Part shown: in pieces, positions 9,232-17,175 of the stretch
How the letters are laid out: each line of letters starts with the position of its first letter
Position numbering within the stretch: the stretch's first letter is position 1
Assembly (NCBI RefSeq): GCF_003382565.3
Contig: NZ_CP086253.1
Coordinates: forward strand, 1,984,001-2,048,000
Direction of reading: 5' to 3'
Length of the DNA: 64,000 nt
Source of the DNA: Pectobacterium aquaticum
Lineage (GTDB): Bacteria; Pseudomonadota; Gammaproteobacteria; Enterobacterales; Enterobacteriaceae
The notes under the pieces: generated by a model
Told to the model about the DNA's origin: nothing
The model's database searches: none
Seen by the model: the letters and a program-made list of their open reading frames with translations, nothing else
Made by a program: the position numbers and the translations under genes

Positions 9232-10278
9232 TTAAAAACGGTCGTCGACGGCGTCTGCCAGACGTGCCAGCAGCGTTTCGGTATCCTGCCAGCTCAGGCA
9301 CGGATCGGTAATGGATTGCCCATACGTCAATGCCAGAGGATTGATCGCCGGCTGGTTGCCTTCAATTAAGAAACTTTCCGCCATGATGCCTGCAATGGCG
9401 CGTGAACCCGCGCGAATTTGCTGGCAGATGTCATCGGCAACGTCGAGCTGACGGCGATGCTGTTTCTGACAGTTGGCATGACTAAAATCGATCACCAGAT
9501 GTTCGGGCAACGAGAATTCACGCAGGTGATCGCAGGCGGCAGCGATATCTTCCGCGTGGTAGTTCGGTTTTTTCCCACCACGCATAATAATGTGGCCGAA
9601 CGGGTTGCCCTGCGTTTTGTAGACCGACATAAAGCCCTGCTTATCCGGCGAGAGGAACATGTGCTGGGCGCGAGCGGCACGAATGGCATCGACGGCGATA
9701 CGTGTATTACCGTCCGTCCCGTTCTTGAAGCCGACAGGGCAGGACAGCGCAGAAGCCATTTCCCGGTGGATCTGGCTTTCGGTAGTTCTCGCGCCAATCG
9801 CGCCCCAGCTAATCAGGTCGGCGATATATTGGCCGGTAACCATATCGAGGAATTCTGTCGCGGTCGGCAAGCCAAGCTGATTGACGTCCAGCAGCAGGCG
9901 GCGCGCAATTTCCAACCCTTCATTCACCTGAAACGTTCCATTGAGCGCGGGATCGGAAATGAGTCCCTTCCAGCCCACCACTGTGCGCGGTTTTTCAAAA
10001 TAGGTGCGCATGACGATTTCCAGTCGATCCTGATACTGCGTGCGTAGCGCAGCTAGACGGCGTGCATAATCTAACGCGCTGTCGGTGTCATGGATCGAAC
10101 AAGGGCCAACCACGACGAGCAGGCGGGGATCGTGACCGGTTAGAATGGCTTCAATTTTCTTACGTGACGAGGTGACATTTTCGGCAACGGCAGGGGTAAT
10201 TGGGAGTCTGGCGAGTAACGTTTGAGGCGTAACCAGACTCTCGATGCGCGCGCTCCGCAGTTCATCTGTTTGCAGCAT
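9232..10278 (-). CDS. aroH: 3-deoxy-7-phosphoheptulonate synthase, Trp-sensitive type
   Basis: AroH condenses phosphoenolpyruvate and erythrose-4-phosphate in the first step of the shikimate pathway. The product is 348 residues, the same length as E. coli AroH, and the N-terminus (TDELRSARIESLVTP) and the block MRTYFEKPRTVVGWKGLISDP fit AroH better than AroF or AroG. Conserved motifs include GPCSIHD, GARTTESQ and the metal-ligand segment DFSHANC. Placement next to ppsR and ppsA repeats the E. coli order and links PEP supply to its use. A TrpR-like palindrome lies about 200 bases upstream. Confidence 0.95.
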   Translation of the reverse strand: MLQTDELRSARIESLVTPQTLLARLPITPAVAENVTSSRKKIEAILTGHDPRLLVVVGPCSIHDTDSALDYARRLAALRTQYQDRLEIVMRTYFEKPRTVVGWKGLISDPALNGTFQVNEGLEIARRLLLDVNQLGLPTATEFLDMVTGQYIADLISWGAIGARTTESQIHREMASALSCPVGFKNGTDGNTRIAVDAIRAARAQHMFLSPDKQGFMSVYKTQGNPFGHIIMRGGKKPNYHAEDIAAACDHLREFSLPEHLVIDFSHANCQKQHRRQLDVADDICQQIRAGSRAIAGIMAESFLIEGNQPAINPLALTYGQSITDPCLSWQDTETLLARLADAVDDRF

Positions 10279-10481
10279 GTTTTATCTCTGAATACGGTCA
10301 AGCCGAAAACCTGCCGTCACCGAGATGTATGGACATAACAGTGTGTTCAGGCAGCGTTTTCAGGCTATGTTTCCGACTAAAAGGTTGCTTCGCAGCGGCG
10401 AAATGCCGGGAAGTGATGGAGCACACAATAAACGAACTGGTGCACATTACAACCGCATCAGGATAAAAAATCTATCATGTA
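10279..10481 (-). other. aroH leader / ppsR-aroH spacer
   Basis: About 200 bases separate the ppsR stop from the aroH start. They should contain the aroH promoter and a leader. Apart from the palindrome at the distal end I see no hairpin with a T-tract. Confidence 0.4.
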
Positions 10482-10490
10482 CTAGTACAT
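10477..10490. promoter_or_regulatory. TrpR operator-like palindrome
   Basis: ATGTACTAGTACAT is a perfect 14-base palindrome containing the GTACTAGT core of TrpR operators. It overlaps the ppsR stop codon and lies upstream of aroH, which TrpR represses in E. coli. The distance of about 200 bases to the aroH ATG implies a long leader. Confidence 0.6.
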
Positions 10491-11303
10491 TCTTCGACTC
10501 ATGCCGAGGATGTCGATGATTTTTGCGGAAATTTCCTCAACGGAATAATTGGTGGTATTGAGATACTTAATCTGATGTTTGCGAAATAGTGCTTCCACTT
10601 CACTGAGTTCCATACGGCACTGGCGCAACGACGCATAGCGACTGTTGCCCCGACGCTCTTCCCGAATCGCTGCCAGCCGTTCGGCATCAATGGTGAGCCC
10701 GAATAGCTTGTGCTGGAAAGGTTTTAGGGCGTCAGGCAGGCGCAGGTTATCCATATCATCGGCAATAAAAGGATAGTTGGCGGCGCGAATGCCGAACTGC
10801 ATCGCCAGATACAGGCTGGTCGGCGTTTTACCGCAGCGCGATACGCCCAGTAAAATAACCTGTGCCTGATCAAGATTACGCAGCGAGATGCCGTCATCGT
10901 GCGCCAGCGTATAGTCGATGGCGGCGATACGGGCGTCGTATTTGCTCAGGTTATTGGCCGTCAAACCGTGAGTGCGGTTGGCAATCGGTGTCGGCGGCGT
11001 GTTCAATTCTTCCTGCAAGGGGGCAACCAGCGCCTGTACGATATCCTGGCAAAACCCGTCGCTGCTGGTAATAATGTTACGTACGGTCGGTGTGACGATG
11101 GAGTAAAACACCAGCGGACGCACACCGGTTTGCTGATATAACGTATTGATTTGCTCGCACACGGCTTTAGCGCGCGCTTCACTTTCCACGAAAGGTAAGG
11201 TATAGCTAACCGTGTTCACGGGGAACTGAGACAGCACCGCATGGCCCAGTACTTCTGCCGTAATGGCCGTACCGTCCGAGACATAAAATACGCTTCTTTC
11301 CAC
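10482..11303 (-). CDS. ppsR: PEP synthase regulatory kinase/pyrophosphorylase
   Basis: PpsR (YdiA, DUF299) inactivates PEP synthase by ADP-dependent phosphorylation and reactivates it by Pi-dependent dephosphorylation. The P-loop GVSRCGKTPTSLYLA and the C-terminal ending GMSRRMY are conserved. The start is taken at a GTG that opens with VERSVFYVSDGTAITAEVLG because a strong AGGAGG lies four bases upstream; this gives 273 residues, close to E. coli (277). A longer open frame begins 36 bases earlier but has no such ribosome site. It is divergent from its target gene ppsA. Confidence 0.95.
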   Translation of the reverse strand: MERSVFYVSDGTAITAEVLGHAVLSQFPVNTVSYTLPFVESEARAKAVCEQINTLYQQTGVRPLVFYSIVTPTVRNIITSSDGFCQDIVQALVAPLQEELNTPPTPIANRTHGLTANNLSKYDARIAAIDYTLAHDDGISLRNLDQAQVILLGVSRCGKTPTSLYLAMQFGIRAANYPFIADDMDNLRLPDALKPFQHKLFGLTIDAERLAAIREERRGNSRYASLRQCRMELSEVEALFRKHQIKYLNTTNYSVEEISAKIIDILGMSRRMY

Positions 11304-11603
11304 ATAACCTCCTGTTGATATTTCCGACAACTCGAACACGTTAACCTCGTCAAAAATTGCGTTTCAAGAATACTTTTATTAAAACACCATTTCATTATCT
11401 TCATGATAAAGAATACTAATCTTCTACGATATTGGATTTTTACCGCGTTAAGCAATCATTCGCCATGAAATCAGTTTTTTTTCATAGGTTGATCGATTCA
11501 CCTGTCCATGTTCATCAAAACGCTATGCTAACCTGATTGCGTTGAGGCGATTCTCAACCGAACTCTTCCATACCCTAATTGTATGCAGAAAGGATTATTT
11601 TCG
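11304..11603. promoter_or_regulatory. ppsR-ppsA divergent promoter region
   Basis: The 300-base AT-rich spacer between divergent ppsR and ppsA holds both promoters and a perfect match to the Cra (FruR) consensus at 11489-11502. Confidence 0.6.
11489..11502 (-). promoter_or_regulatory. Cra (FruR) operator upstream of ppsA
   Basis: Read on the minus strand, GGTGAATCGATCAA fits the Cra consensus RSTGAAWCSNTHHW at every position. Cra activates ppsA in E. coli, so the site is expected here. Confidence 0.7.
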
Positions 11604-13982
11604 ATGTCCAATAACGGCCCTGATTTGCGTAATGTCCTTTGGTATAACCAGCTCGGTATGCACGACGTTGAAAGGGTGGGAGGCAAGAATGCCTCTCTGG
11701 GTGAAATGATCACCAACCTTTCAGAATTGGGCGTAGCCGTTCCCAACGGCTTTGCGACAACGGCGCAGGCGTTTAATGATTTTCTTAATCAAAGCGGGAT
11801 CAACCAGCGCATTTATGAGCTGCTCGATCGCACCGACATTGACGATCTGAGTCAACTGGCGAGCGCCGGTACGCAGATTCGCCAGTGGATTATTGATACG
11901 CCATTCCAGCCGGAGCTGGAAAAGGCAATCAGTGACGCCTACCAGCAACTGGCCGACGGTGAGAAAGACGCCTCGTTTGCCGTGCGCTCTTCCGCTACGG
12001 CAGAAGATATGCCGGATGCGTCCTTTGCCGGTCAGCAGGAAACCTTCCTGAACGTGCAGGGCATTGATGCGGTGATGGTGGCCGTGAAGCACGTGTTTGC
12101 GTCGCTGTTTAACGATCGTGCGATCTCCTATCGTGTACATCAGGGGTATGACCACCGTGGCGTGGCGCTGTCGGCGGGTGTGCAGCGTATGGTGCGTTCC
12201 GATCTGGCCTCTGCGGGCGTGATGTTCACCATCGATACCGAGTCCGGTTTTGATCAGGTGGTGTTCATTACCTCGGCTTACGGTTTGGGTGAAATGGTGG
12301 TGCAGGGTGCGGTGAACCCAGACGAGTTCTATGTTCACAAGCCAACGTTGCAGAACAACAAACCGGCGATTGTGCGCCGTAATATGGGATCGAAAAAAAT
12401 CCGTATGGTGTATGCCGCGAGTCAGGAACATGGCAAGCAGGTGCGGATTGAAGATGTGCCGACAGAACAAACGACGCGTTTCAGCCTGACGGATGATGAA
12501 GTGCAGGCACTGGCGCGTCAGGCGCTGTTGATTGAGAAACACTACGGTCGTCCGATGGACATCGAGTGGGCGAAAGATGGTCACACCGGCAAGCTTTATA
12601 TTGTGCAGGCGCGCCCGGAAACGGTTCGCTCTAACGGTCAGGTGATGGAGCGTTACCACCTGCCGGCCAGCGGTACGGTGCTGGTGGAAGGCCGCGCGAT
12701 CGGCCACCGCATTGGTGCGGGCGAAGTGAAAGTGATTCAGGACATCAGCGAGATGCACCTGATCAACGCAGGCGATGTGCTGGTAACCGACATGACCGAT
12801 CCGGACTGGGAACCGATCATGAAGAAAGCGGCGGCGATTGTTACCAATCGCGGCGGGCGTACCTGCCACGCGGCGATTATCGCACGCGAGCTGGGCATTC
12901 CTGCCGTCGTGGGCTGCGGCGATGCGACCGAGCGTTTGCGCAAGGGGCAGAAAGTGACCGTCTCCTGCGCGGAAGGCGACACGGGCTATGTGTATCAGGA
13001 TCTGCTGGACTTCTCCGTGAAGAGTTCACAGATTGATGAAATGCCCGCATTGCCGCTGAAAATCATGATGAACGTGGGTAACCCTGACCGCGCATTTGAT
13101 TTTGCCTGCCTGCCAAACGATGGCGTCGGTCTGGCGCGTCTGGAATTCATCATCAACCGCATGATTGGCGTGCATCCGCGTGCGCTGCTGGAATTCGACC
13201 AGCAAGCCCCTGAGCTGCAACGCGAAATCAAAACACTGATGCAGGGCTACGACGATCCGGTGGAATTCTACGTAGGTCGTCTGGTGGAAGGGATCGCGAC
13301 GCTGGCAGCGGCATTCTCGCCGAAGCGCGTTATTGTCCGCCTGTCCGATTTTAAATCCAACGAGTATGCCAATCTGGTCGGTGGCGAGCGTTATGAGCCG
13401 GAAGAAGAAAACCCGATGCTGGGATTCCGCGGTGCAGGCCGCTACGTATCGCCGGACTTCAAAGCCTGTTTTGCGCTGGAATGTGAAGCGGTCAAACGCG
13501 TGCGTAACGTGATGGGCCTGAAGAACGTCGAGATCATGATCCCGTTCGTTCGTACCGTGGCACAAGCTGAAGCGGTGGTGGCTGAACTGGCGAATCAAGG
13601 TCTGCGCCGTGGCGAAGACGGCCTGAAAATCATCATGATGTGCGAAATTCCGTCCAACGCGCTGTTGGCTGATGAATTCCTGCAACACTTTGATGGCTTC
13701 TCTATCGGCTCAAACGACATGACGCAGCTGGCGCTGGGTCTGGATCGCGACTCCGGCGTAGTATCGTCACTGTTTGATGAACGTAACGATGCGGTGAAGG
13801 CGCTGCTGTCGATGGCGATTAAAGCTGCCAAGAAACAGGGAAAATACGTCGGTATTTGCGGTCAAGGCCCGTCAGATCACGAAGATTTCGCGATTTGGCT
13901 GATGGAGCAGGGCATCGATAGCCTGTCGCTCAACCCGGACACCGTGGTGCAAACCTGGCTGAATCTGGCCGAGCACAAGTAA
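11604..13982 (+). CDS. ppsA: Phosphoenolpyruvate synthase
   Basis: PpsA converts pyruvate, ATP and water to PEP, AMP and phosphate for gluconeogenesis. The 792-residue product equals the E. coli length. The start is the ATG of MSNNGPDLRNVLWYNQLG, preceded by AAAGGA; an in-frame ATG seven codons upstream is less likely. The N-terminal ATP-binding domain includes FAVRSSATAEDMPDASFAGQ, the swivelling phosphohistidine domain has GGRTCHAAIIARELGIPAVVG-type sequence, and the C-terminal PEP-binding barrel has FSIGSNDMTQLALGLDRDSG. The target Thr region for PpsR control is intact. Confidence 0.97.
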   Translation: MSNNGPDLRNVLWYNQLGMHDVERVGGKNASLGEMITNLSELGVAVPNGFATTAQAFNDFLNQSGINQRIYELLDRTDIDDLSQLASAGTQIRQWIIDTPFQPELEKAISDAYQQLADGEKDASFAVRSSATAEDMPDASFAGQQETFLNVQGIDAVMVAVKHVFASLFNDRAISYRVHQGYDHRGVALSAGVQRMVRSDLASAGVMFTIDTESGFDQVVFITSAYGLGEMVVQGAVNPDEFYVHKPTLQNNKPAIVRRNMGSKKIRMVYAASQEHGKQVRIEDVPTEQTTRFSLTDDEVQALARQALLIEKHYGRPMDIEWAKDGHTGKLYIVQARPETVRSNGQVMERYHLPASGTVLVEGRAIGHRIGAGEVKVIQDISEMHLINAGDVLVTDMTDPDWEPIMKKAAAIVTNRGGRTCHAAIIARELGIPAVVGCGDATERLRKGQKVTVSCAEGDTGYVYQDLLDFSVKSSQIDEMPALPLKIMMNVGNPDRAFDFACLPNDGVGLARLEFIINRMIGVHPRALLEFDQQAPELQREIKTLMQGYDDPVEFYVGRLVEGIATLAAAFSPKRVIVRLSDFKSNEYANLVGGERYEPEEENPMLGFRGAGRYVSPDFKACFALECEAVKRVRNVMGLKNVEIMIPFVRTVAQAEAVVAELANQGLRRGEDGLKIIMMCEIPSNALLADEFLQHFDGFSIGSNDMTQLALGLDRDSGVVSSLFDERNDAVKALLSMAIKAAKKQGKYVGICGQGPSDHEDFAIWLMEQGIDSLSLNPDTVVQTWLNLAEHK

Positions 13983-13993
13983 TTAGTACGGTG

Positions 13994-14021
13994 AATGCCT
14001 GATGTGTAGTCATCAGGCATT
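13994..14021 (+). terminator. ppsA terminator hairpin
   Basis: A perfect 10-bp stem AATGCCTGAT/ATCAGGCATT with an 8-nt loop begins 11 bases after the ppsA stop. The following bases are only moderately T-rich. Confidence 0.65.
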
Positions 14022-14053
14022 TAGACTGTTAAAACCGTATTTACGAAATGAGA

Positions 14054-14163
14054 ACGGTGGTAATGGATAGATCGTAAAGACGCTGTGAATACATCCCTGT
14101 ACGCTCGGATTGCGCCATCCTTGGCGCAAACGCTTTACTCTTCTATTCCATTACCACCGCTCG
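14054..14163. repeat. Long imperfect palindromic intergenic element
   Basis: The ends of this 110-base segment pair over a long distance (GGTGGTAATGGATAGA with TCTATTCCATTACCACC, then GTAAAG with CTTTAC), and an inner hairpin TTGCGCCA/TGGCGCAA sits at 14110-14129. The size, symmetry and location between ppsA and apbE suggest a dispersed enterobacterial palindromic repeat or a structured RNA; it has no coding potential. Confidence 0.6.
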
Positions 14164-14205
14164 GCAGCAGTTGATCGCAATCGGTACTAAAACATATTTT
14201 TCATA

Positions 14206-15252
14206 TTACGGTGCTGCAATCAGGAAGGATTTGAACTGTGGCGTCATCACTGCGCTAAAGCCCTTATCCGTTTTGGTAATCAGATAAACCGCCAACCCCT
14301 GCTGTTCCGCCAGCTTCAACGCCTTCTCTGTTCCCAACACCATCAAACCGGTATCCCAGCCATCCGCTTCCAGCGCGGTTGGCGCAATCACGGTCGCAGA
14401 AACCAACTGATGAGTAATGGGTCTGCCCGTCTCGGGATCGATAACGTGAGAATAGCGCTTGCTGTCCTCTTCAAAATAATTCCGATAGCTGCCGGAAGTG
14501 CTGATCGCATACCCCTGCAAATTCACCGCCGCCTGTGCTGCATTTTCCTGGTCGGTTGGCTTCTGAATCGCCACACGCCACGGCGTCCCCTCGGCGTTCA
14601 CCCCACGGCTGGAAATCGCACCGCCGACGGAAACCAGATAATTGGTGATCCCTTTACGCGTCATTAACTGCGCGAGAACGTCTGCGCCGTAGCCTTCGCC
14701 CAGCGTGGAGAGATCGACAGATAAATCCGGGAGATCTTTCTGAATCCATTCTCCTTTTTCGTCACCGATCAGCTTCAGGTGACGCAGCCCGACATGTTGC
14801 CGCGCTACCTCGATCTGCTGCTGGCTGGGAATTCGCGTCGGCTGCTTCTGCGGGCCGAATCCCCAGAGATTCACCAACGGGCCGACGGTGATATCCATCG
14901 CACCGTGCGTGGCTTTACCGATACGCAGCGCGGCCAGAATGATATCCGCCATGCCATTGCTGATGGGCTGGGGATCCGTTCCTCGGTACTGATTAAAACG
15001 CGACAGGACTGAATCGTCACGGTAGGTGGAAATCTCGTCATTGGCCTGTTCGAGTAGAACATCGATTTCCCGTTGCAGCTGTGTTTTGTCTTCGGTGATG
15101 TCACCGCTAATTTTTACGCTGTAAAACGTCCCCATGGTCTTGCCTTCAATGGTCAACAAGGGGCGCTGTGCCGTCGGCGCTGGATTATCGCAGGCGGTCA
15201 GAAGGCTGAATAGGCCACAGAGTAGTAGCCTCTTCGAGGCGAGAGGTGTCAT
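14206..15252 (-). CDS. apbE: FAD:protein FMN transferase (ApbE)
   Basis: ApbE attaches FMN covalently to Thr residues of target flavoproteins such as NqrB/C and RnfG/D, acting in the periplasm. The start is the ATG of MTPLASKRLLLCGLFSLLTAC with a CAGGAG ribosome site, giving 348 residues; it is a lipoprotein signal with lipobox LTAC and Cys21. An upstream in-frame ATG would add a spurious N-terminus. Conserved segments include VDLSTLGEGYGADVLA, LVSVGGAISSRG and the metal/active-site region SHVIDPETGRPI. It is monocistronic, with the RprA gene lying upstream on the same strand. Confidence 0.93.
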   Translation of the reverse strand: MTPLASKRLLLCGLFSLLTACDNPAPTAQRPLLTIEGKTMGTFYSVKISGDITEDKTQLQREIDVLLEQANDEISTYRDDSVLSRFNQYRGTDPQPISNGMADIILAALRIGKATHGAMDITVGPLVNLWGFGPQKQPTRIPSQQQIEVARQHVGLRHLKLIGDEKGEWIQKDLPDLSVDLSTLGEGYGADVLAQLMTRKGITNYLVSVGGAISSRGVNAEGTPWRVAIQKPTDQENAAQAAVNLQGYAISTSGSYRNYFEEDSKRYSHVIDPETGRPITHQLVSATVIAPTALEADGWDTGLMVLGTEKALKLAEQQGLAVYLITKTDKGFSAVMTPQFKSFLIAAP

Positions 15253-15345
15253 GAAAAACTCCTGAAAAACTGAACTGAGAGTAGGCAGACAGGAGAGTAA
15301 CAAAAAAGGGAGGAAGCGTAATTGAATGGAAGGCAAATGAAAGGA

Positions 15346-15463
15346 AAAAAAAGGCCCATCTCAGGGGATGGGCAAAGACTACACACAGCAATTCGTTACT
15401 CACTCTGACGAGGAGGAAACCTCATTGACAAACAGTAGGTTAATACTAGCTCCGGTATTTATC
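15346..15463 (-). ncRNA. rprA: RprA small regulatory RNA
   Basis: The minus strand here carries AACGAATTGCTGTGTGTAGT, followed by CTTTGCCCATC, the well-known 3' portion of E. coli RprA. It then forms the terminator hairpin CCCATC/GATGGG with an eight-T run. The 5' part can form an AATAC/GTATT stem-loop as in RprA. The neighbour ydiK is the same as in E. coli. RprA is an Hfq-dependent RNA that activates rpoS translation and responds to the Rcs phosphorelay. The 5' end is estimated from a CATAAT -10 element at 15470-15475; the 3' end is the T-run. Confidence 0.9.
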
Positions 15464-15489
15464 CTATGGATTATGCCCTACTCAGTCAT

Positions 15490-15504
15490 TAAGAATCATC
15501 CTAA
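15490..15504. promoter_or_regulatory. RcsB box upstream of rprA
   Basis: TAAGAATCATCCTAA closely matches the RcsB/RcsAB box (TAAGAATATTCCTA) and lies just upstream of the predicted rprA promoter, as in E. coli. Confidence 0.7.
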
Positions 15505-15732
15505 TGGTTAATTATTTTTTAAGGATTAGCCTCTGGGTGTTTTTGCACTGTCAATAATATTGATGAATTAGAGAAATGATATCAAAATTTTTAGGACTAA
15601 TCCCTAGGAATAAAGGGTTAATCATTAGCTATTTTTACTTATTGAAAAAAGGGGATGATAGCGCCGAAAAATAGTGTCAAAACCGTGCACGAAAAAAATA
15701 GTACCGAAGAAGCGATGCCGAGAGAGGGAATG

Positions 15733-15754
15733 CGTGGGCGGCGTACCGCCCACG
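15733..15754 (-). terminator. Hairpin downstream of ydiK
   Basis: A perfect 9-bp GC-rich stem CGTGGGCGG/CCGCCCACG with loop CGTA lies 26 bases after the ydiK stop. There is no clear T-run, so it may be a weak terminator or an RNA 3'-end stabiliser. Confidence 0.5.
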
Positions 15755-15780
15755 GGAAGCGAAACCGGTGACTGTCGGTC

Positions 15781-16890
15781 TTACTCTTTATCTGGCGTGT
15801 TAGACGTATTAACGGAAAGGATGTGTTGCGGTTCGGGGATTTCACGCATCCAGGCAAACAGTAGACGATAGGAAACGGCGAGGACGACCGGGCCAATAAA
15901 TATCCCTATCATGCCAAACGCCAGTAAGCCGCCAATCACGCCGGAAAGAATCAGCAACATAGGAAGATCGGCACCCATTCTGATTAATACTGGGCGGATA
16001 ACGTTATCGATGGTGCCAACGACGCAGCTCCAGACCAGCAGGATAGTGCCCCAGGTGGTATCGCCCGTCCAATACAGCCAGATAATCGCAGGAATCAATA
16101 CTGGAAGCGGCCCTAATTGCGCCAGGCAACACAGAAACATCAGCACGGTTAATAGCGTAGTGTAAGGAATCCCAGACAGCCCCAGACCGATTCCGCCTAA
16201 CACCGACTGCACGATGGCTGTTACCACCACGCCCAGGGCGACGGCGCGAATTGACTGTGCTGCCAGAATCACGGCGGCATCGCCGCGCTCTTGCCCCAGC
16301 CGAATGGCGAAGTGTCGCACAGCCTTCGCAACGGCTTCCCCCTTGTAATAGAGCAGTGCGCTGAAGATCAGCATCAGGGAGCAGTGCATCAGAAAGCGCC
16401 CGACATGCGCCGCCTGTTCCACCAGCCAGGTCGCGGTTTTACCAAAATAGGGTTGCACCTTGGCGAATAGACCGCTGCCGCCGCTTTGCAACAGCGCCTG
16501 CCAACTGTTGAATAATTTCTCTCCCACTAAAGGAATGGATGTCAACCACTCCAGTGTCGGCGGCGAAAAGTTTTCCTGTCTGGCTCCCCAACTCATTAGC
16601 ACCGAGCTGTTATCCACCACGCTACTGACAAGAACGGCAATCGGGACAATAAATAACAGGATAAGTAGCAGCGTCATCACGAGCACGGCGAGAGAACGTC
16701 TCCCCCATAATAGCGCCTGAAATCTAATCAGCATCGGCCAGGTGGCAATGACCACCATACATGCCCAGGCGAATCCTAGGATAAAAGGCTGTACCACCCA
16801 AAAACAGGCAATGATCATGATGGTAATAAACACCAGACTGAACAGGATTCTGGCCAGATCAAGTCGTGGTGGCTGGGAATATTTGCTCAA
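15781..16890 (-). CDS. ydiK: AI-2E family transporter YdiK
   Basis: A polytopic inner-membrane protein of the AI-2 exporter/PerM superfamily, about 369 residues, with close similarity to E. coli YdiK throughout (for example PFILGFAWA, QLGPLPVLIPAIIWLYWTGDTTWGT, IRMGADLP). The transported substrate is not established. The start is uncertain: no ATG fits, and I choose the TTG opening SKYSQPPRLDLA because an AGGAA lies upstream; an alternative TTG is 21 bases earlier. It lies upstream of rprA as in E. coli. Confidence 0.9.
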   Translation of the reverse strand: MSKYSQPPRLDLARILFSLVFITIMIIACFWVVQPFILGFAWACMVVIATWPMLIRFQALLWGRRSLAVLVMTLLLILLFIVPIAVLVSSVVDNSSVLMSWGARQENFSPPTLEWLTSIPLVGEKLFNSWQALLQSGGSGLFAKVQPYFGKTATWLVEQAAHVGRFLMHCSLMLIFSALLYYKGEAVAKAVRHFAIRLGQERGDAAVILAAQSIRAVALGVVVTAIVQSVLGGIGLGLSGIPYTTLLTVLMFLCCLAQLGPLPVLIPAIIWLYWTGDTTWGTILLVWSCVVGTIDNVIRPVLIRMGADLPMLLILSGVIGGLLAFGMIGIFIGPVVLAVSYRLLFAWMREIPEPQHILSVNTSNTPDKE

Positions 16891-16978
16891 TGAATGGTTC
16901 CTCAATAGCAAAGAAAGGGCTTAGGCGAGGTCGCTTTGGTTAATCACGAATCATCATGAGATATTTCTGGGTGTTTTG

Positions 16979-17029
16979 ACAGCGTGTTGAACATTTTGTT
17001 GGTCAAACGGCCATTAGCCAACACGCTGT
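16979..17029. promoter_or_regulatory. Large dyad in the ydiK-ydiJ divergent promoter region
   Basis: ACAGCGTGTTG and CAACACGCTGT form an 11-base perfect inverted repeat separated by 29 bases, with a smaller TTGG/CCAA inside. It could be an operator pair or a looped DNA site controlling both divergent genes; no known regulator is recognised. Confidence 0.5.
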
Positions 17030-17175
17030 ATGTTTTTGCCGATCCGAGAGCGCACACGATTGCGAAATGTGATAAAACGTGATGTTCCCAGTGACAGCGC
17101 GGCTATATCGGGCTCTTCACAGGCATATCACGACATATTGGCAAACTCATCATGTACGGACAGGGTCAAAAAATA

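Noticed and set aside
11721..12869. 382-residue minus-strand frame inside ppsA
   Set aside because: Antisense shadow of a highly conserved gene; His/Arg-rich composition and no ribosome site.
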